From Bacillus_BE sp042263505 (GTDB lineage: Bacteria; Bacillota; Bacilli; Bacillales; Cytobacillaceae), in NCBI RefSeq assembly GCF_042263505.1, contig NZ_JBHKFI010000018.1, positions 1 through 64,000 on the forward strand: a DNA stretch of 64,000 nucleotides, given 5' to 3'. A program made the translations under genes and the position numbers. Shown here piece after piece: positions 55,702 through 63,761 of the stretch (within the stretch, counting starts at the first letter, position 1; the number at the start of each line of letters is the position of its first letter). A model generated the notes under the pieces. The model saw only the letters and a program-made list of their open reading frames with translations, did not search any database and was not told the origin of the DNA.

Positions 55702-57006
55702 ATGAATTTAGCATCTGGATTATGGCAACAACAGGCATTAAAGCATACGATGACGCAGGAACTATCTCAGGCGATTGCTTTGCTTCAATATTCTTCACAG
55801 GAACTGACCAGTTTTCTGGAATCCAAAGCTCTCGAAAATCCACTTTTCAATTTGAAAGATGCCCCAATTGAAAATGGTTCTAAGAAGTGGAAAGCAGAAA
55901 GAAATAAGTCAGATTGGATGGAACAGATTGCTGATAAATCAATATTGCTTGAGGATCAGCTGTTATCACAATTGAATTTAAATAAATATTCGAGAATCCA
56001 ATTAATCATTATTAAAATTCTTTCGCAAAATTTGGATGAAAATGGTTACTTTCGAGGTAATTTAGAGGAAATCTCAATGAAAATGAATGTTTCAAGGCAA
56101 CTGGCAGAAGAATGCATTGGCATTATCCAAGGACTTGAACCAGCCGGAATCGGGGCCAGAAATCTGCAGGAATGTTTACTTATTCAAATTCGGCGTAAAA
56201 GTCCAGAAGATAAGCTTGCGTTAAAAATCATCACCGACTATTTTGTTTTATTTGCAGAGAGAAAATGGACTAATCTTTCAAAGGAATTGAAGGTCCCAAT
56301 TTCAGAAATTCAACATGTATTTGATGACATTCAAAAACTGAATCCTAAGCCTGGATTGACATTTGCAACGGAACAAACCCATTTTATTATCCCTGATGCC
56401 ATCATTGAAGTAGAGAAACACGAGATTTCAGTGCGGTTGTGTGAGGCGTCTGTTCCAAAAATAAATTTTAATTCATCCTACTACAAGATGTTTTCCGGAA
56501 ATGAAGATCCTCTGGTAGATCAGTTTCTTCAGGAGAAGCTCCAAGATTTCCAATGGATTATGAAAGGGATCGAACAGAGAAGAGAAACCTTGTCCAAAGT
56601 AATTTTGAAAATAGCAGAAAAACAGCAGGAATATTTTCTGGGATGCCCCAGCCATTTAAACCCAATGACTATGAAAGAACTTGCACAGGAGCTTGATGTA
56701 CATGAATCAACCATTAGCAGGGCTGTCCGGGAAAAATACGTTCAAACACCTACAGGAATGGTTACGCTTAAATCATTTTTCTCCAGTGCCGTTCCGACTG
56801 CGTCTGATAAAAGCGCTTCATCAATCCAGGTAAAGAAAAAACTTTCGCTTATTATTTCAGCGGAAAATAAAAAACGCCCCCTATCAGACCAGGATATTGT
56901 GAAAATTCTCGAGGATAAGGAAAGTATCGTAATCTCGAGAAGGACAGTTGCCAAATATCGGAATCAATTGGGAATCCCTTCTTATGCTAATCGAAAAAGA
57001 TACTAA
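55702..57006 (+). CDS. rpoN: RNA polymerase sigma-54 factor
   Basis: A 434-residue protein (ATG at 55702, AAGGAGG upstream). Region I is glutamine/leucine-rich: WQQQALKHTMTQELSQAIALLQYSSQEL and the ENPLF word. The middle, SQNLDENGYFRGNLEEI and LEPAGIGARNLQECL, is the core-binding domain. The HTH region has HESTISRAVREKYVQTPTG near residue 335, and the RpoN box SRRTVAKYR is near 412. It stands inside the island next to the right repeat, so it may be an extra sigma-54 separate from the host gene. Often named sigL in Bacillus. Confidence 0.95.
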   Translation: MNLASGLWQQQALKHTMTQELSQAIALLQYSSQELTSFLESKALENPLFNLKDAPIENGSKKWKAERNKSDWMEQIADKSILLEDQLLSQLNLNKYSRIQLIIIKILSQNLDENGYFRGNLEEISMKMNVSRQLAEECIGIIQGLEPAGIGARNLQECLLIQIRRKSPEDKLALKIITDYFVLFAERKWTNLSKELKVPISEIQHVFDDIQKLNPKPGLTFATEQTHFIIPDAIIEVEKHEISVRLCEASVPKINFNSSYYKMFSGNEDPLVDQFLQEKLQDFQWIMKGIEQRRETLSKVILKIAEKQQEYFLGCPSHLNPMTMKELAQELDVHESTISRAVREKYVQTPTGMVTLKSFFSSAVPTASDKSASSIQVKKKLSLIISAENKKRPLSDQDIVKILEDKESIVISRRTVAKYRNQLGIPSYANRKRY

Positions 57007-57166
57007 ATAGTCCATTGAATGATATTCTTGCCATTTGGATTTGATAGCCAATGCAAATATTTATGCTTAATTTTATCTTGTTTTATAAGTGGATATAATT
57101 CCAATTACCGTCAATTTATTTGTTCAATTCATCACAAATTTATTTTGATATATAGCACATATGAGA

Positions 57167-57199
57167 GTTCCCGCTATCTTAAGGTAGCGGGACTTTTTT
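57167..57199 (+). terminator. Terminator of the sigma-54 gene
   Basis: GTTCCCGCTATCTT/AAGGTAGCGGGAC stem followed by TTTTTT, about 160 bp after the stop. Confidence 0.9.
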
Positions 57200-57231
57200 A
57201 TTGTAAATTTCACTAAAACCAGGCCGGCTTG

Positions 57232-57365
57232 CATCACTGCTTCCAATTTTCTAAAGTAAAAAAAGCCAACAATGTTGGCTTTTTTTAAGCTAATATCTTA
57301 TTCTCTTCCTTCTTAAAGAAGCTTTTCATCGCATGGAATACGTCTGCTTTTTGTTTGAGGATATA
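57232..57365. repeat. Right direct repeat of the 20.7-kb island
   Basis: The copy of 36365-36496 on the backbone side. Here the yhbH part belongs to the intact gene, while the start codon of the zinc-ribbon gene (57232-57234 on the minus strand) leads into island DNA. Confidence 0.92.
57258..57284. terminator. Terminator of yhbH (bidirectional)
   Basis: AAAAAGCCAACA/TGTTGGCTTTTT stem with A and T runs; the original of the copy at 36391. Confidence 0.88.
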
Positions 57366-58454
57366 ATATCTGAAGTTTTCATTCTTGATGTTTTTGTATG
57401 CGGACATTAAGGTGGAATGGCGGTTGTACTGATTAACCTCGCCATACCCAAACATATTGGATACTTTCATTAATTCTTCGACAAGCTTGACGCAGCGCGC
57501 ATTGTCAGAGGTTAAATTATCACCATCGGAAAAATGGAATGGGTAAATATTGTATTTACTCGGATTGTATTTATCTTCGATTATCTCTAAGGATTTCCGA
57601 TAAACAGATGAGCAGATTGTTCCTCCGCTTTCTCCTTTTGTAAAGAAGTCCTCTTCAGAAACAACCTTTGCTTCAGTATGATGGGCGATAAATTCAATTT
57701 CAACTGTTTCATATTTTGTCCGCAAGAAGCGGGTCATCCAGAAGAAAAAGCTTCTCGCCATATATTTCTCCCATATTCCCATACTGCCACTTGTGTCCAT
57801 CATCGCAAGGACGACCGCTTTTGAATCAGGCTTTACCACTTCGTTCCATGTTTTAAATTTCAAATCCTCCCGATAGATTGGATGGAAGGTGGGCTTTCCA
57901 TTCATCGCATTTCGTTTAAATGCCGTCATCATCGTTCTTTTCTTATCAATATTTCCCATTAATCCGGTCTTGCGGATATCATTAAATTCTATGTTTTCAA
58001 CAAGGTTTTCATCCAATTCTTTTCGTTTCAAGTTAGGAAGCTCTAACTCTTTAAACAGAGCCTCTTCAATTTCCATGAGGGACACCTCTGCTTCAAAATA
58101 GTCTTCCCCCGCTTGATCTCCTGCTCCTTGACCCTTTCCAGGTCCTTTTGCTCCACTATTTCCATCACGAGCGACAACATCACCAATTTGACTATCTCCA
58201 TTTCCTTGGCCAACATGTTTGTTTTTATCATAGTTATATCGAATTTTGTACTCATCAAGTGATCGGATTGGAATTTTGACCACATCCCGACCATTTGACA
58301 GAATAATATTTTCCTCTGTTATTAAATCTGGCAAATTATTTCGGATCGCTTCTTGAACCTTTTCTTGATGGCGCTGTTGGTCATCCTGGCCTTTTCGATG
58401 GAGGGACCAATCTTCTTGTGAAATGACAAACTGATTATTATTTTTTTCGGTCAT
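57285..58454 (-). CDS. yhbH: Sporulation-associated protein YhbH (DUF444)
   Basis: A 389-residue protein of the DUF444 family. A von Willebrand A-like metal site, AMMDTSGSMGIWEKYMARSF, is near residue 220, and a basic-acidic N-terminal region (GNGDSQIGDVVARDG) precedes it. The gene partners prkA in Bacillus, and both belong to early sporulation functions there. It follows prkA by 290 bp, on the same strand. Confidence 0.95.
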   Translation of the reverse strand: MTEKNNNQFVISQEDWSLHRKGQDDQQRHQEKVQEAIRNNLPDLITEENIILSNGRDVVKIPIRSLDEYKIRYNYDKNKHVGQGNGDSQIGDVVARDGNSGAKGPGKGQGAGDQAGEDYFEAEVSLMEIEEALFKELELPNLKRKELDENLVENIEFNDIRKTGLMGNIDKKRTMMTAFKRNAMNGKPTFHPIYREDLKFKTWNEVVKPDSKAVVLAMMDTSGSMGIWEKYMARSFFFWMTRFLRTKYETVEIEFIAHHTEAKVVSEEDFFTKGESGGTICSSVYRKSLEIIEDKYNPSKYNIYPFHFSDGDNLTSDNARCVKLVEELMKVSNMFGYGEVNQYNRHSTLMSAYKNIKNENFRYYILKQKADVFHAMKSFFKKEENKILA

Positions 58455-58701
58455 TCAAACCCCTCCTTAATTTTTTTGTCACACATTTCTTCTTATTTTC
58501 ATAAGATATCCCGAGTGTCAATATAGAAGTATCAATTTTTTGATTACTCTATCTTATGCAAGCCTCTTAAAATAATTTACTAATTATTACGACAATTGGT
58601 TATTTGCCTAGTCATAAGACAAGCCCGATTTCCCTCCATCATTGGATTTTGAAGAGCAGAATATGCACACAATCCAAACGATTGGGTAAATACCTTAGAT
58701 T

Positions 58702-58730
58702 TAAAAAGAGCTGACTCATTGAATCAGCTC
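58702..58730 (-). terminator. Terminator of prkA
   Basis: GAGCTGA/TCAGCTC stem followed on the minus strand by TTTTTAAA, 15-40 bp past the prkA stop. 58455-58701 has no gene. Confidence 0.85.
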
Positions 58731-58744
58731 TCTTTAATGGACAA

Positions 58745-60640
58745 TCATCGATTTAACAAACTACCAACATAACGTAACAGCTCATTAGCTGATGTGGAAT
58801 TATAACCATGCTCATCGATTAATCGAGCCACAACTTCATTCACCTTCTTAAGCTGCTGCTCATCTGGCGTCTTGGTTGAGGTTGTAATCTTAACGACATC
58901 TTTTAAATCGGCGAACAGTTTCTTCTGAATAGCCTCACGAAGACGATCATGGGAATTATAATCAAATCGTTTTCCCTTTCTTGCATACGCCGAGATGCGA
59001 ATCAGAATCTCTTCACGGAATGCCTTCTTAGCATTTTCTGATATGCCAATTTGCTCTTCAATGGAACGCATTAATTTTTCATCTGGATTAATTTCTTCCC
59101 CTGTTAACGGATCACGAAGCTTCACTTTATTGCAATATGCCTCAACATTGTCAAGGTAATTATCCATTAACGTTTTAGCTGACTCCTCATAAGAATAGAC
59201 AAATGCCTTTTGAACCTCATTTTTCGCAATGTCATCGTATTCCTTTCGGGCAAGAGAAATAAAATTTAAATAACGCTCCCGCTGCTCGTTCGTAATCGAT
59301 GGATGTTGATCCAGTCCTTCTTTTAAAGAAAGCAATACATCTAAAGCATTAATAGATTTCATTTCTTTACGAATAATGGTAGAGGAAATACGATTGATGA
59401 CATAGCGCGGATCAATCCCACTCATCCCTTCATCGACAAATTCTTTTTTCAATTCCTTAACATCTGCTGAATTATAACCTTCTACATTCTCACCATCATA
59501 AAGACGAAGCTTTTTCACTAAATCAATATCGCCCTTTTTTGGTTCCTTTAATCGTGTTAAAATCGTGAACATCGCCGCAACTCGCAGCGTGTGAGGGGCG
59601 ATATGAACCTCAGCCACATCGCTTTCATTAATCATTTTTTCATAGATTTTCTCCTCTTCCGTCACTTTTAAATTATACGGAATCGGCATCACGATGATTC
59701 TAGAATGGAGGGCTTCATTTTTCTTATTTGAAATAAAAGAGCGATATTCTGTTTCATTAGTATGAGCAACAATGAGCTCATCTGCACTGATTAGCGCGAA
59801 ACGCCCTGCTTTAAAATTCCCCTCCTGCGTTAAGGAAAGTAAATGCCAGAGAAACTTTTCATCACATTTCAACATTTCTTGAAATTCCATCATCCCACGA
59901 TTGGCCTTATTTAATTCACCATCAAAACGATAGGCCCGAGGATCTGACTCTGATCCATATTCGGCAATTGTCGAAAAATCAATACTTCCCGTTAAATCAG
60001 CAATATCTTGGGATTTTGGATCTGATGGACTGAACGTTCCAATCCCCACCCTTCGATCTTCTGAGAAAAAGATTCTTTCCACAATCACATCTTCAATCCG
60101 CCCTCCGTATTCCTGTTCAAGGCGCATCATATTTAATGGAGATAAGTTTCCTTCAATGCGGATACCATACTCAGTATAGAAATCTTCACGTAAATTTTGG
60201 GGAATGAGATGAAGGGGATCCTCATGCATCGGGCAGCCTTTAATGGCATAAATGGCTCCCCGATCCGTTCGTGAATAGGCTTCTAATCCCCGTTTTAACA
60301 TCGTCACTAATGTCGACTTTCCTCCACTTACAGGACCCATCAACAGCAAAATTCTTTTTCTTACATCCAAGCGTTTAGCGGAAGGGTGAAAATATTCTTC
60401 GACCAGCCTTTCCAATGCTTCCTCTAATCCAAACAACTGATTATTAAAAAATCGATACTGCTTTCTACTATTAACCTCTTCTACTCCCGCGTCTTTAATC
60501 ATATTGTAAACACGTGAATGCGCTGACTGACCAATCCAAGGTTTTTCTTTGATAATCTCTAAATACTCACCAAATGTTCCTTCCCACTTAAGCTTTTCTT
60601 CTTCTCTGCGAAACATCGCTATTTTCTTTAAAATGTCCAT
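58745..60640 (-). CDS. prkA: Serine protein kinase PrkA (AAA+ type)
   Basis: A 631-residue protein with the PrkA layout: AAA+ core with Walker A GPVSGGKSTLVTML near residue 106, a Walker B-like region, and a C-terminal PrkA kinase-like domain. The family has been called a serine protein kinase and an AAA+ protease in B. subtilis, and it supports sporulation. It is conserved beside yhbH. Complete. Confidence 0.96.
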   Translation of the reverse strand: MDILKKIAMFRREEEKLKWEGTFGEYLEIIKEKPWIGQSAHSRVYNMIKDAGVEEVNSRKQYRFFNNQLFGLEEALERLVEEYFHPSAKRLDVRKRILLLMGPVSGGKSTLVTMLKRGLEAYSRTDRGAIYAIKGCPMHEDPLHLIPQNLREDFYTEYGIRIEGNLSPLNMMRLEQEYGGRIEDVIVERIFFSEDRRVGIGTFSPSDPKSQDIADLTGSIDFSTIAEYGSESDPRAYRFDGELNKANRGMMEFQEMLKCDEKFLWHLLSLTQEGNFKAGRFALISADELIVAHTNETEYRSFISNKKNEALHSRIIVMPIPYNLKVTEEEKIYEKMINESDVAEVHIAPHTLRVAAMFTILTRLKEPKKGDIDLVKKLRLYDGENVEGYNSADVKELKKEFVDEGMSGIDPRYVINRISSTIIRKEMKSINALDVLLSLKEGLDQHPSITNEQRERYLNFISLARKEYDDIAKNEVQKAFVYSYEESAKTLMDNYLDNVEAYCNKVKLRDPLTGEEINPDEKLMRSIEEQIGISENAKKAFREEILIRISAYARKGKRFDYNSHDRLREAIQKKLFADLKDVVKITTSTKTPDEQQLKKVNEVVARLIDEHGYNSTSANELLRYVGSLLNR

Positions 60641-60734
60641 ATAGACCTCCCCCTGTGCTTGCTTGATCAGAGACGATTAATATAATCTATGCGGTTTTGT
60701 ATATGAACATGCGTATTTTCATAAAGTGAAACTT

Positions 60735-60828
60735 CCATCAGTGGGGGTTTTCGACGCACAGGACGTGCTAGTGCAGACGTTGTGATTGACGTCGCGCTTT
60801 TAGTCTGCCATTCATCCCCCACTGATGG
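60735..60828. repeat. Inverted repeat with 13-bp arms
   Basis: CCATCAGTGGGGG (60735-60747) and CCCCCACTGATGG (60816-60828) are perfect inverse copies. The 68 bp between contain ACGCACAGGACGTGC, itself partly palindromic. Confidence 0.8.
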
Positions 60829-60852
60829 TTAGTTGAACTTATCGGACCTTTA

Positions 60853-60920
60853 CGGACAGTTGATCTCCCACTTACCTTCTTCGTATTCTCAGATTCTTGA
60901 AGTGGGAGTTCTACTGTCCG
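60853..60920. repeat. Inverted repeat with 21-bp arms
   Basis: Arms at 60853-60873 (CGGACAGTTG ... CCCACTT) and 60900-60920 (AAGTGGGAG ... CTGTCCG) match along 21 bp with few mismatches, with a 26-nt loop. With the previous repeat it forms a compact two-hairpin block. Confidence 0.8.
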
Positions 60921-61108
60921 TTAAGAGTGGGATAAAAGGAAGAGAGGTTGTCTCGCTTATCTTTCATGAAAAAAGAAGTAATTTGAATTGTCAGTCAGTT
61001 GTTCGAAAAAACTTCATACTTTTCATTCACAGTTTTTTATGGATAGGCTATAATAAGCATAGGATTCTATTTCTTGGGATTTAATGCTAAAAGGGGGTTT
61101 ACATAAGC

Positions 61109-61198
61109 ATGAAATTAATACTTATTTTAGGGGTTATGATTGCTTTCTTATCAGCTATTTTCACTGCTGGATATGAAGATAAACCAGATCTTAAATAA
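61109..61198 (+). CDS. 29-residue membrane peptide
   Basis: A short gene with AAAAGGGGG ideally placed before the ATG and a strong terminator right behind the stop. The product is a single membrane helix (MKLILILGVMIAFLSAIFTAG) followed by YEDKPDLK. I know no function; tight layout and good signals argue for a real peptide. Confidence 0.65.
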   Translation: MKLILILGVMIAFLSAIFTAGYEDKPDLK

Positions 61199-61210
61199 AA
61201 TGTGCAAAAG

Positions 61211-61236
61211 AAAAGCTGCCTGATCAGGCAGCTTTT
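61211..61236. terminator. Bidirectional terminator
   Basis: AAAAGCTGCCTGA/TCAGGCAGCTTTT perfect stem with no true loop beyond the central bases, between the small plus-strand gene and the minus-strand nitroreductase. Confidence 0.9.
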
Positions 61237-61378
61237 CTTTATTTGAACTATTTTTCTTTTATTATTTCAGCCTGAGTTTCTTTTCGCATACAAACATGCG
61301 GGAGCCCTAACATCTCGATTTGCCCCATGAGTCCAGATGGATGCAGGCTGATCAGTTTTTTGGCAAAAAGAACATATT

Positions 61379-62128
61379 TTAATGCAAATCCATTTTGATT
61401 TGCTGTAAAAAATCCTTCATATATATTCTTACATGCTGCTCAAGCATATTTCCCATCTGACTGGTCCAAGTATCCTTTCTTGCCCCATTGGTTCTTTCTT
61501 CATAATATTGAGCGATCAAGCGATTATATTCCTCAAGCTGAGTCTTTAATTTGACTTCATCTTGTTCATACTTATTCTCATGATAGATATGTTCAAATGG
61601 CAGGCGTGGCTTCTGTTCATTCAAATCTTTCGGGTAACCAATTGCCATGCCAAAAAGTGGGATGACATGCTCCGGTGTATGTAAAACCTCTCTGACTTCA
61701 TTGAGTTGATTACGGATGCCGCCAATATAGCAAATTCCGAGCCCCATGGATTCTGCTGCAATGGCAGCATTTTGTGCAGCGAGAGCTGTATCAATTAAAG
61801 AAACCATAAATTTCTCCGTACTTTCAATCGAATACAGTACCTCTTTATTTTCCATTTTCCCTATCATTTCATGGCGATGCAAGTCTGCACAAAAGACAAA
61901 GAAATGACCATTATGTTCAACATAAGGCTGATTTCCTGCTAATTCAGCCAATTGTTTCTTCATTTTTGGATCAGTTACCCCAATAATCGAATAAGCTTGG
62001 ATAAAGCTTGAAGTAGAAGCTGCTTGAGCACTTCTCACGATTATTTCAATTTGTTCTTTGGTTAATTTCTTTTCCTCAAAGCTTCTAACGGAGCGATGGT
62101 TTAGAATAGTTTCAATGATCGAATTCAT
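61379..62128 (-). CDS. nfrA: NfsA/NfrA-type FMN oxygen-insensitive nitroreductase
   Basis: A 249-residue flavin reductase. It begins with HRSVRSFEEKKLTKEQIEIIVRSAQAASTSS, the FMN phosphate-binding Arg/Ser pattern of the NfsA/NfrA/Frp group. The words GLGICYIGGIRNQ near residue 130 and GMAIGYPKDLNEQKPRLPFEHIYHENKY are typical. It reduces nitro compounds and FMN with NAD(P)H. No close partner is evident. Confidence 0.9.
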   Translation of the reverse strand: MNSIIETILNHRSVRSFEEKKLTKEQIEIIVRSAQAASTSSFIQAYSIIGVTDPKMKKQLAELAGNQPYVEHNGHFFVFCADLHRHEMIGKMENKEVLYSIESTEKFMVSLIDTALAAQNAAIAAESMGLGICYIGGIRNQLNEVREVLHTPEHVIPLFGMAIGYPKDLNEQKPRLPFEHIYHENKYEQDEVKLKTQLEEYNRLIAQYYEERTNGARKDTWTSQMGNMLEQHVRIYMKDFLQQIKMDLH

Positions 62129-62166
62129 CTCTTTTGATGACCTCCGTAATATAGCAAATATTAGGA

Positions 62167-62652
62167 TTACTCCTGTTTCATGCGTAGGTTTGGATAATTT
62201 TGCTGACGTAATGCCTCATAGACTAAAATGGCAGCTGTATTAGATAAATTTAAAGATCGCACATTTCCATTCATCGGGATTCTTAAGCTCCGATCTTTAT
62301 TATTATGGATGACATCCTTTGGAAGACCTGTTGTTTCTCTGCCAAATATAAAATAATAATCCTGCCCAGCGTCACTATAATCAAAATCAGAATAAGCCTG
62401 TTCGCCAAACTTGGTAATGTAGTAGAAGTTTCCACCTTGATTCTTCTCATAAAACTCATCTAATGAATCATAGTAAACAATGTTGACAAATTGCCAATAA
62501 TCTAAGCCTGCGCGTTTTAACATTTTGTCATCTGTTGAAAAACCCAAAGGTCGTATTAAATGTAAAACGGTATCAGTCGCTGCACATGTCCGTGCAATAT
62601 TGCCTGTATTCGACGGAATCTCTGGTTGATATAAAACAACGTGCACTGCCAC
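62167..62652 (-). CDS. trmL: tRNA (cytidine(34)-2'-O)-methyltransferase
   Basis: A 161-residue SPOUT methyltransferase (CspR in B. subtilis). I choose the GTG at 62652 (MAVHVVLYQPEIP by family) with AGAGG upstream. The knotted SAM site is seen in IFGRETTGLPKDV near residue 95 and MNGNVRSLNLSNTAAILVYEALRQQ near 125. It methylates the ribose of the wobble base in tRNA-Leu. Lies between the nitroreductase and the amidase-domain gene. Confidence 0.95.
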   Translation of the reverse strand: MAVHVVLYQPEIPSNTGNIARTCAATDTVLHLIRPLGFSTDDKMLKRAGLDYWQFVNIVYYDSLDEFYEKNQGGNFYYITKFGEQAYSDFDYSDAGQDYYFIFGRETTGLPKDVIHNNKDRSLRIPMNGNVRSLNLSNTAAILVYEALRQQNYPNLRMKQE

Positions 62653-62709
62653 TTTTTTCACCTCTATTAGTTTGTTTATTATGGATTAAATCACATGTTA
62701 GAAATGATA

Positions 62710-62735
62710 GCTCATCAAAAGGATGAGCGTTTTTT
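62710..62735 (+). terminator. Possible terminator
   Basis: GCTCATC/GATGAGC stem followed by a T-run on the plus strand. It lies just past the stop of a minus-strand gene on one side, and its T-run points in the plus direction, so its use is unclear. Confidence 0.45.
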
Positions 62736-62784
62736 TACTCCAGATGTTATTATACCACTGTCTTCGTGAATTGGATAAGTGGAA

Positions 62785-63690
62785 TCACCCATCGACAATC
62801 GTAAAGAATTTATATTTGATATTTGGTGTATACGCAGTTGAGTCTTCATATGCCCAATATCGCTGTCGGCTATTGGTTGTGTGGGCATTCACGAGCGGCA
62901 TACCAAGCGCATCCATTCCTGTGATAATCGTGTTATGGTCAAATCGTCCATTGCCTTGAAAATCATAACAAATGACATCGCCTTGCAGTAATTCTTCCGG
63001 ACTTGATACCTCTCTTGCTCGAAGTCCTTGTTTTGAGTTTGATAAATATAGGCGAAGTGCATTGGCAATGGCCCAGCTATAACTCCAATTATTTCCTCTA
63101 ATCCACCAGCCCGTCCCTCGGTTTGGATAACCTCTCATTGGAGCTTCTCCAGCACGCAGGCATTGTGAAATAAAGTTTGTACAATCATTTTCAAATTTTT
63201 TATAGGCAGGATTATAACTATTCCACCATCTTTCTGCATACTGAATGGCCTTTCTACGATCATATTGATAGGATAATCGCTCAGATAATTCATCATCTTT
63301 TTTTAAAAAAAAGTCACGATCATTATCATCCTCTGAAGTAGGGGTTTCCCATTTTTCTTCCTGTTCAAAGGGATCGATTTCCCATTCTTTTAGAAGAATA
63401 TTTTGCTGAAAGTTAGCCGCTCGGTTTTCAATCTCTTCCTCTAGGTACAGCTCTCCTTTTTGTTTAATCAAATATTGAAAATGAACTTGATAATACACGC
63501 TAGTTAAATCCTTTGTTACGTCACGATTTAAAATCTTCCCGACCGCTTTTGCCTTGACAATTTCTGCTTTTCGCTTTACCAAGCTTTCTTTTTTTCTTTC
63601 TATTTTAGGACAAAGCTCAGAAGTTTTTCTTATATGAGAAACACATTGCTGTACACGAATTTCTAATAGCTTCTGTAATTGGCTTTTCAT
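62785..63690 (-). CDS. Amidase-domain protein (YhbB-like)
   Basis: A 301-residue protein. The N-terminal half is charged and helical. From about residue 150 the putative amidase domain (PF12671) is clear: RKAIQYAERWWNSYNPAYKKFENDCTNFISQCLRAGE (key: NDCTNFISQC with the nucleophilic Cys near residue 170), then GRFDHNTIITG with the catalytic His near 255. It may act on peptide bonds in the cell wall or spore. No signal peptide is visible. The position between trmL and queG is as in B. subtilis. Confidence 0.9.
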   Translation of the reverse strand: MKSQLQKLLEIRVQQCVSHIRKTSELCPKIERKKESLVKRKAEIVKAKAVGKILNRDVTKDLTSVYYQVHFQYLIKQKGELYLEEEIENRAANFQQNILLKEWEIDPFEQEEKWETPTSEDDNDRDFFLKKDDELSERLSYQYDRRKAIQYAERWWNSYNPAYKKFENDCTNFISQCLRAGEAPMRGYPNRGTGWWIRGNNWSYSWAIANALRLYLSNSKQGLRAREVSSPEELLQGDVICYDFQGNGRFDHNTIITGMDALGMPLVNAHTTNSRQRYWAYEDSTAYTPNIKYKFFTIVDG

Positions 63691-63761
63691 AAAAAAAACC
63701 TCCTTTCATATTCATATGTATGAAGGAGGCTTTCATTTCATTTTATAAATAGGAAATTTGC

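Larger units (their letters stand above)
36497..57231. mobile_element. Putative genomic island with sigma-54-controlled catabolic genes
   Basis: A 20.7-kb segment between the two direct repeats of yhbH 3' DNA. It holds its own sigma-54 factor, sigma-54 activator, two -24/-12 promoters, the cai/fix/yaaU set, a hydrolase, transporters and two helper membrane genes. No integrase or transposase is visible in it. The order zinc ribbon gene - yhbH - prkA would be restored by recombination between the repeats. I infer entry by a circular molecule that carried yhbH 3' DNA, or a past site-specific event. Confidence 0.65.
60641..61108. other. Gene-free stretch with large hairpins
   Basis: Between divergently oriented prkA and a tiny plus-strand gene. 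It contains two large inverted repeats described separately. The yhbD, yhbE and yhbF genes of B. subtilis are missing here. Confidence 0.6.

Noticed and set aside
60833..61084. An 83-codon plus-strand frame
   Set aside because: It runs through the hairpin arms and lacks a binding site; the arms explain the open frame.
61241..61378. An open minus-strand stretch behind the nitroreductase gene
   Set aside because: It has no start codon with a binding site and no family resemblance I could support.
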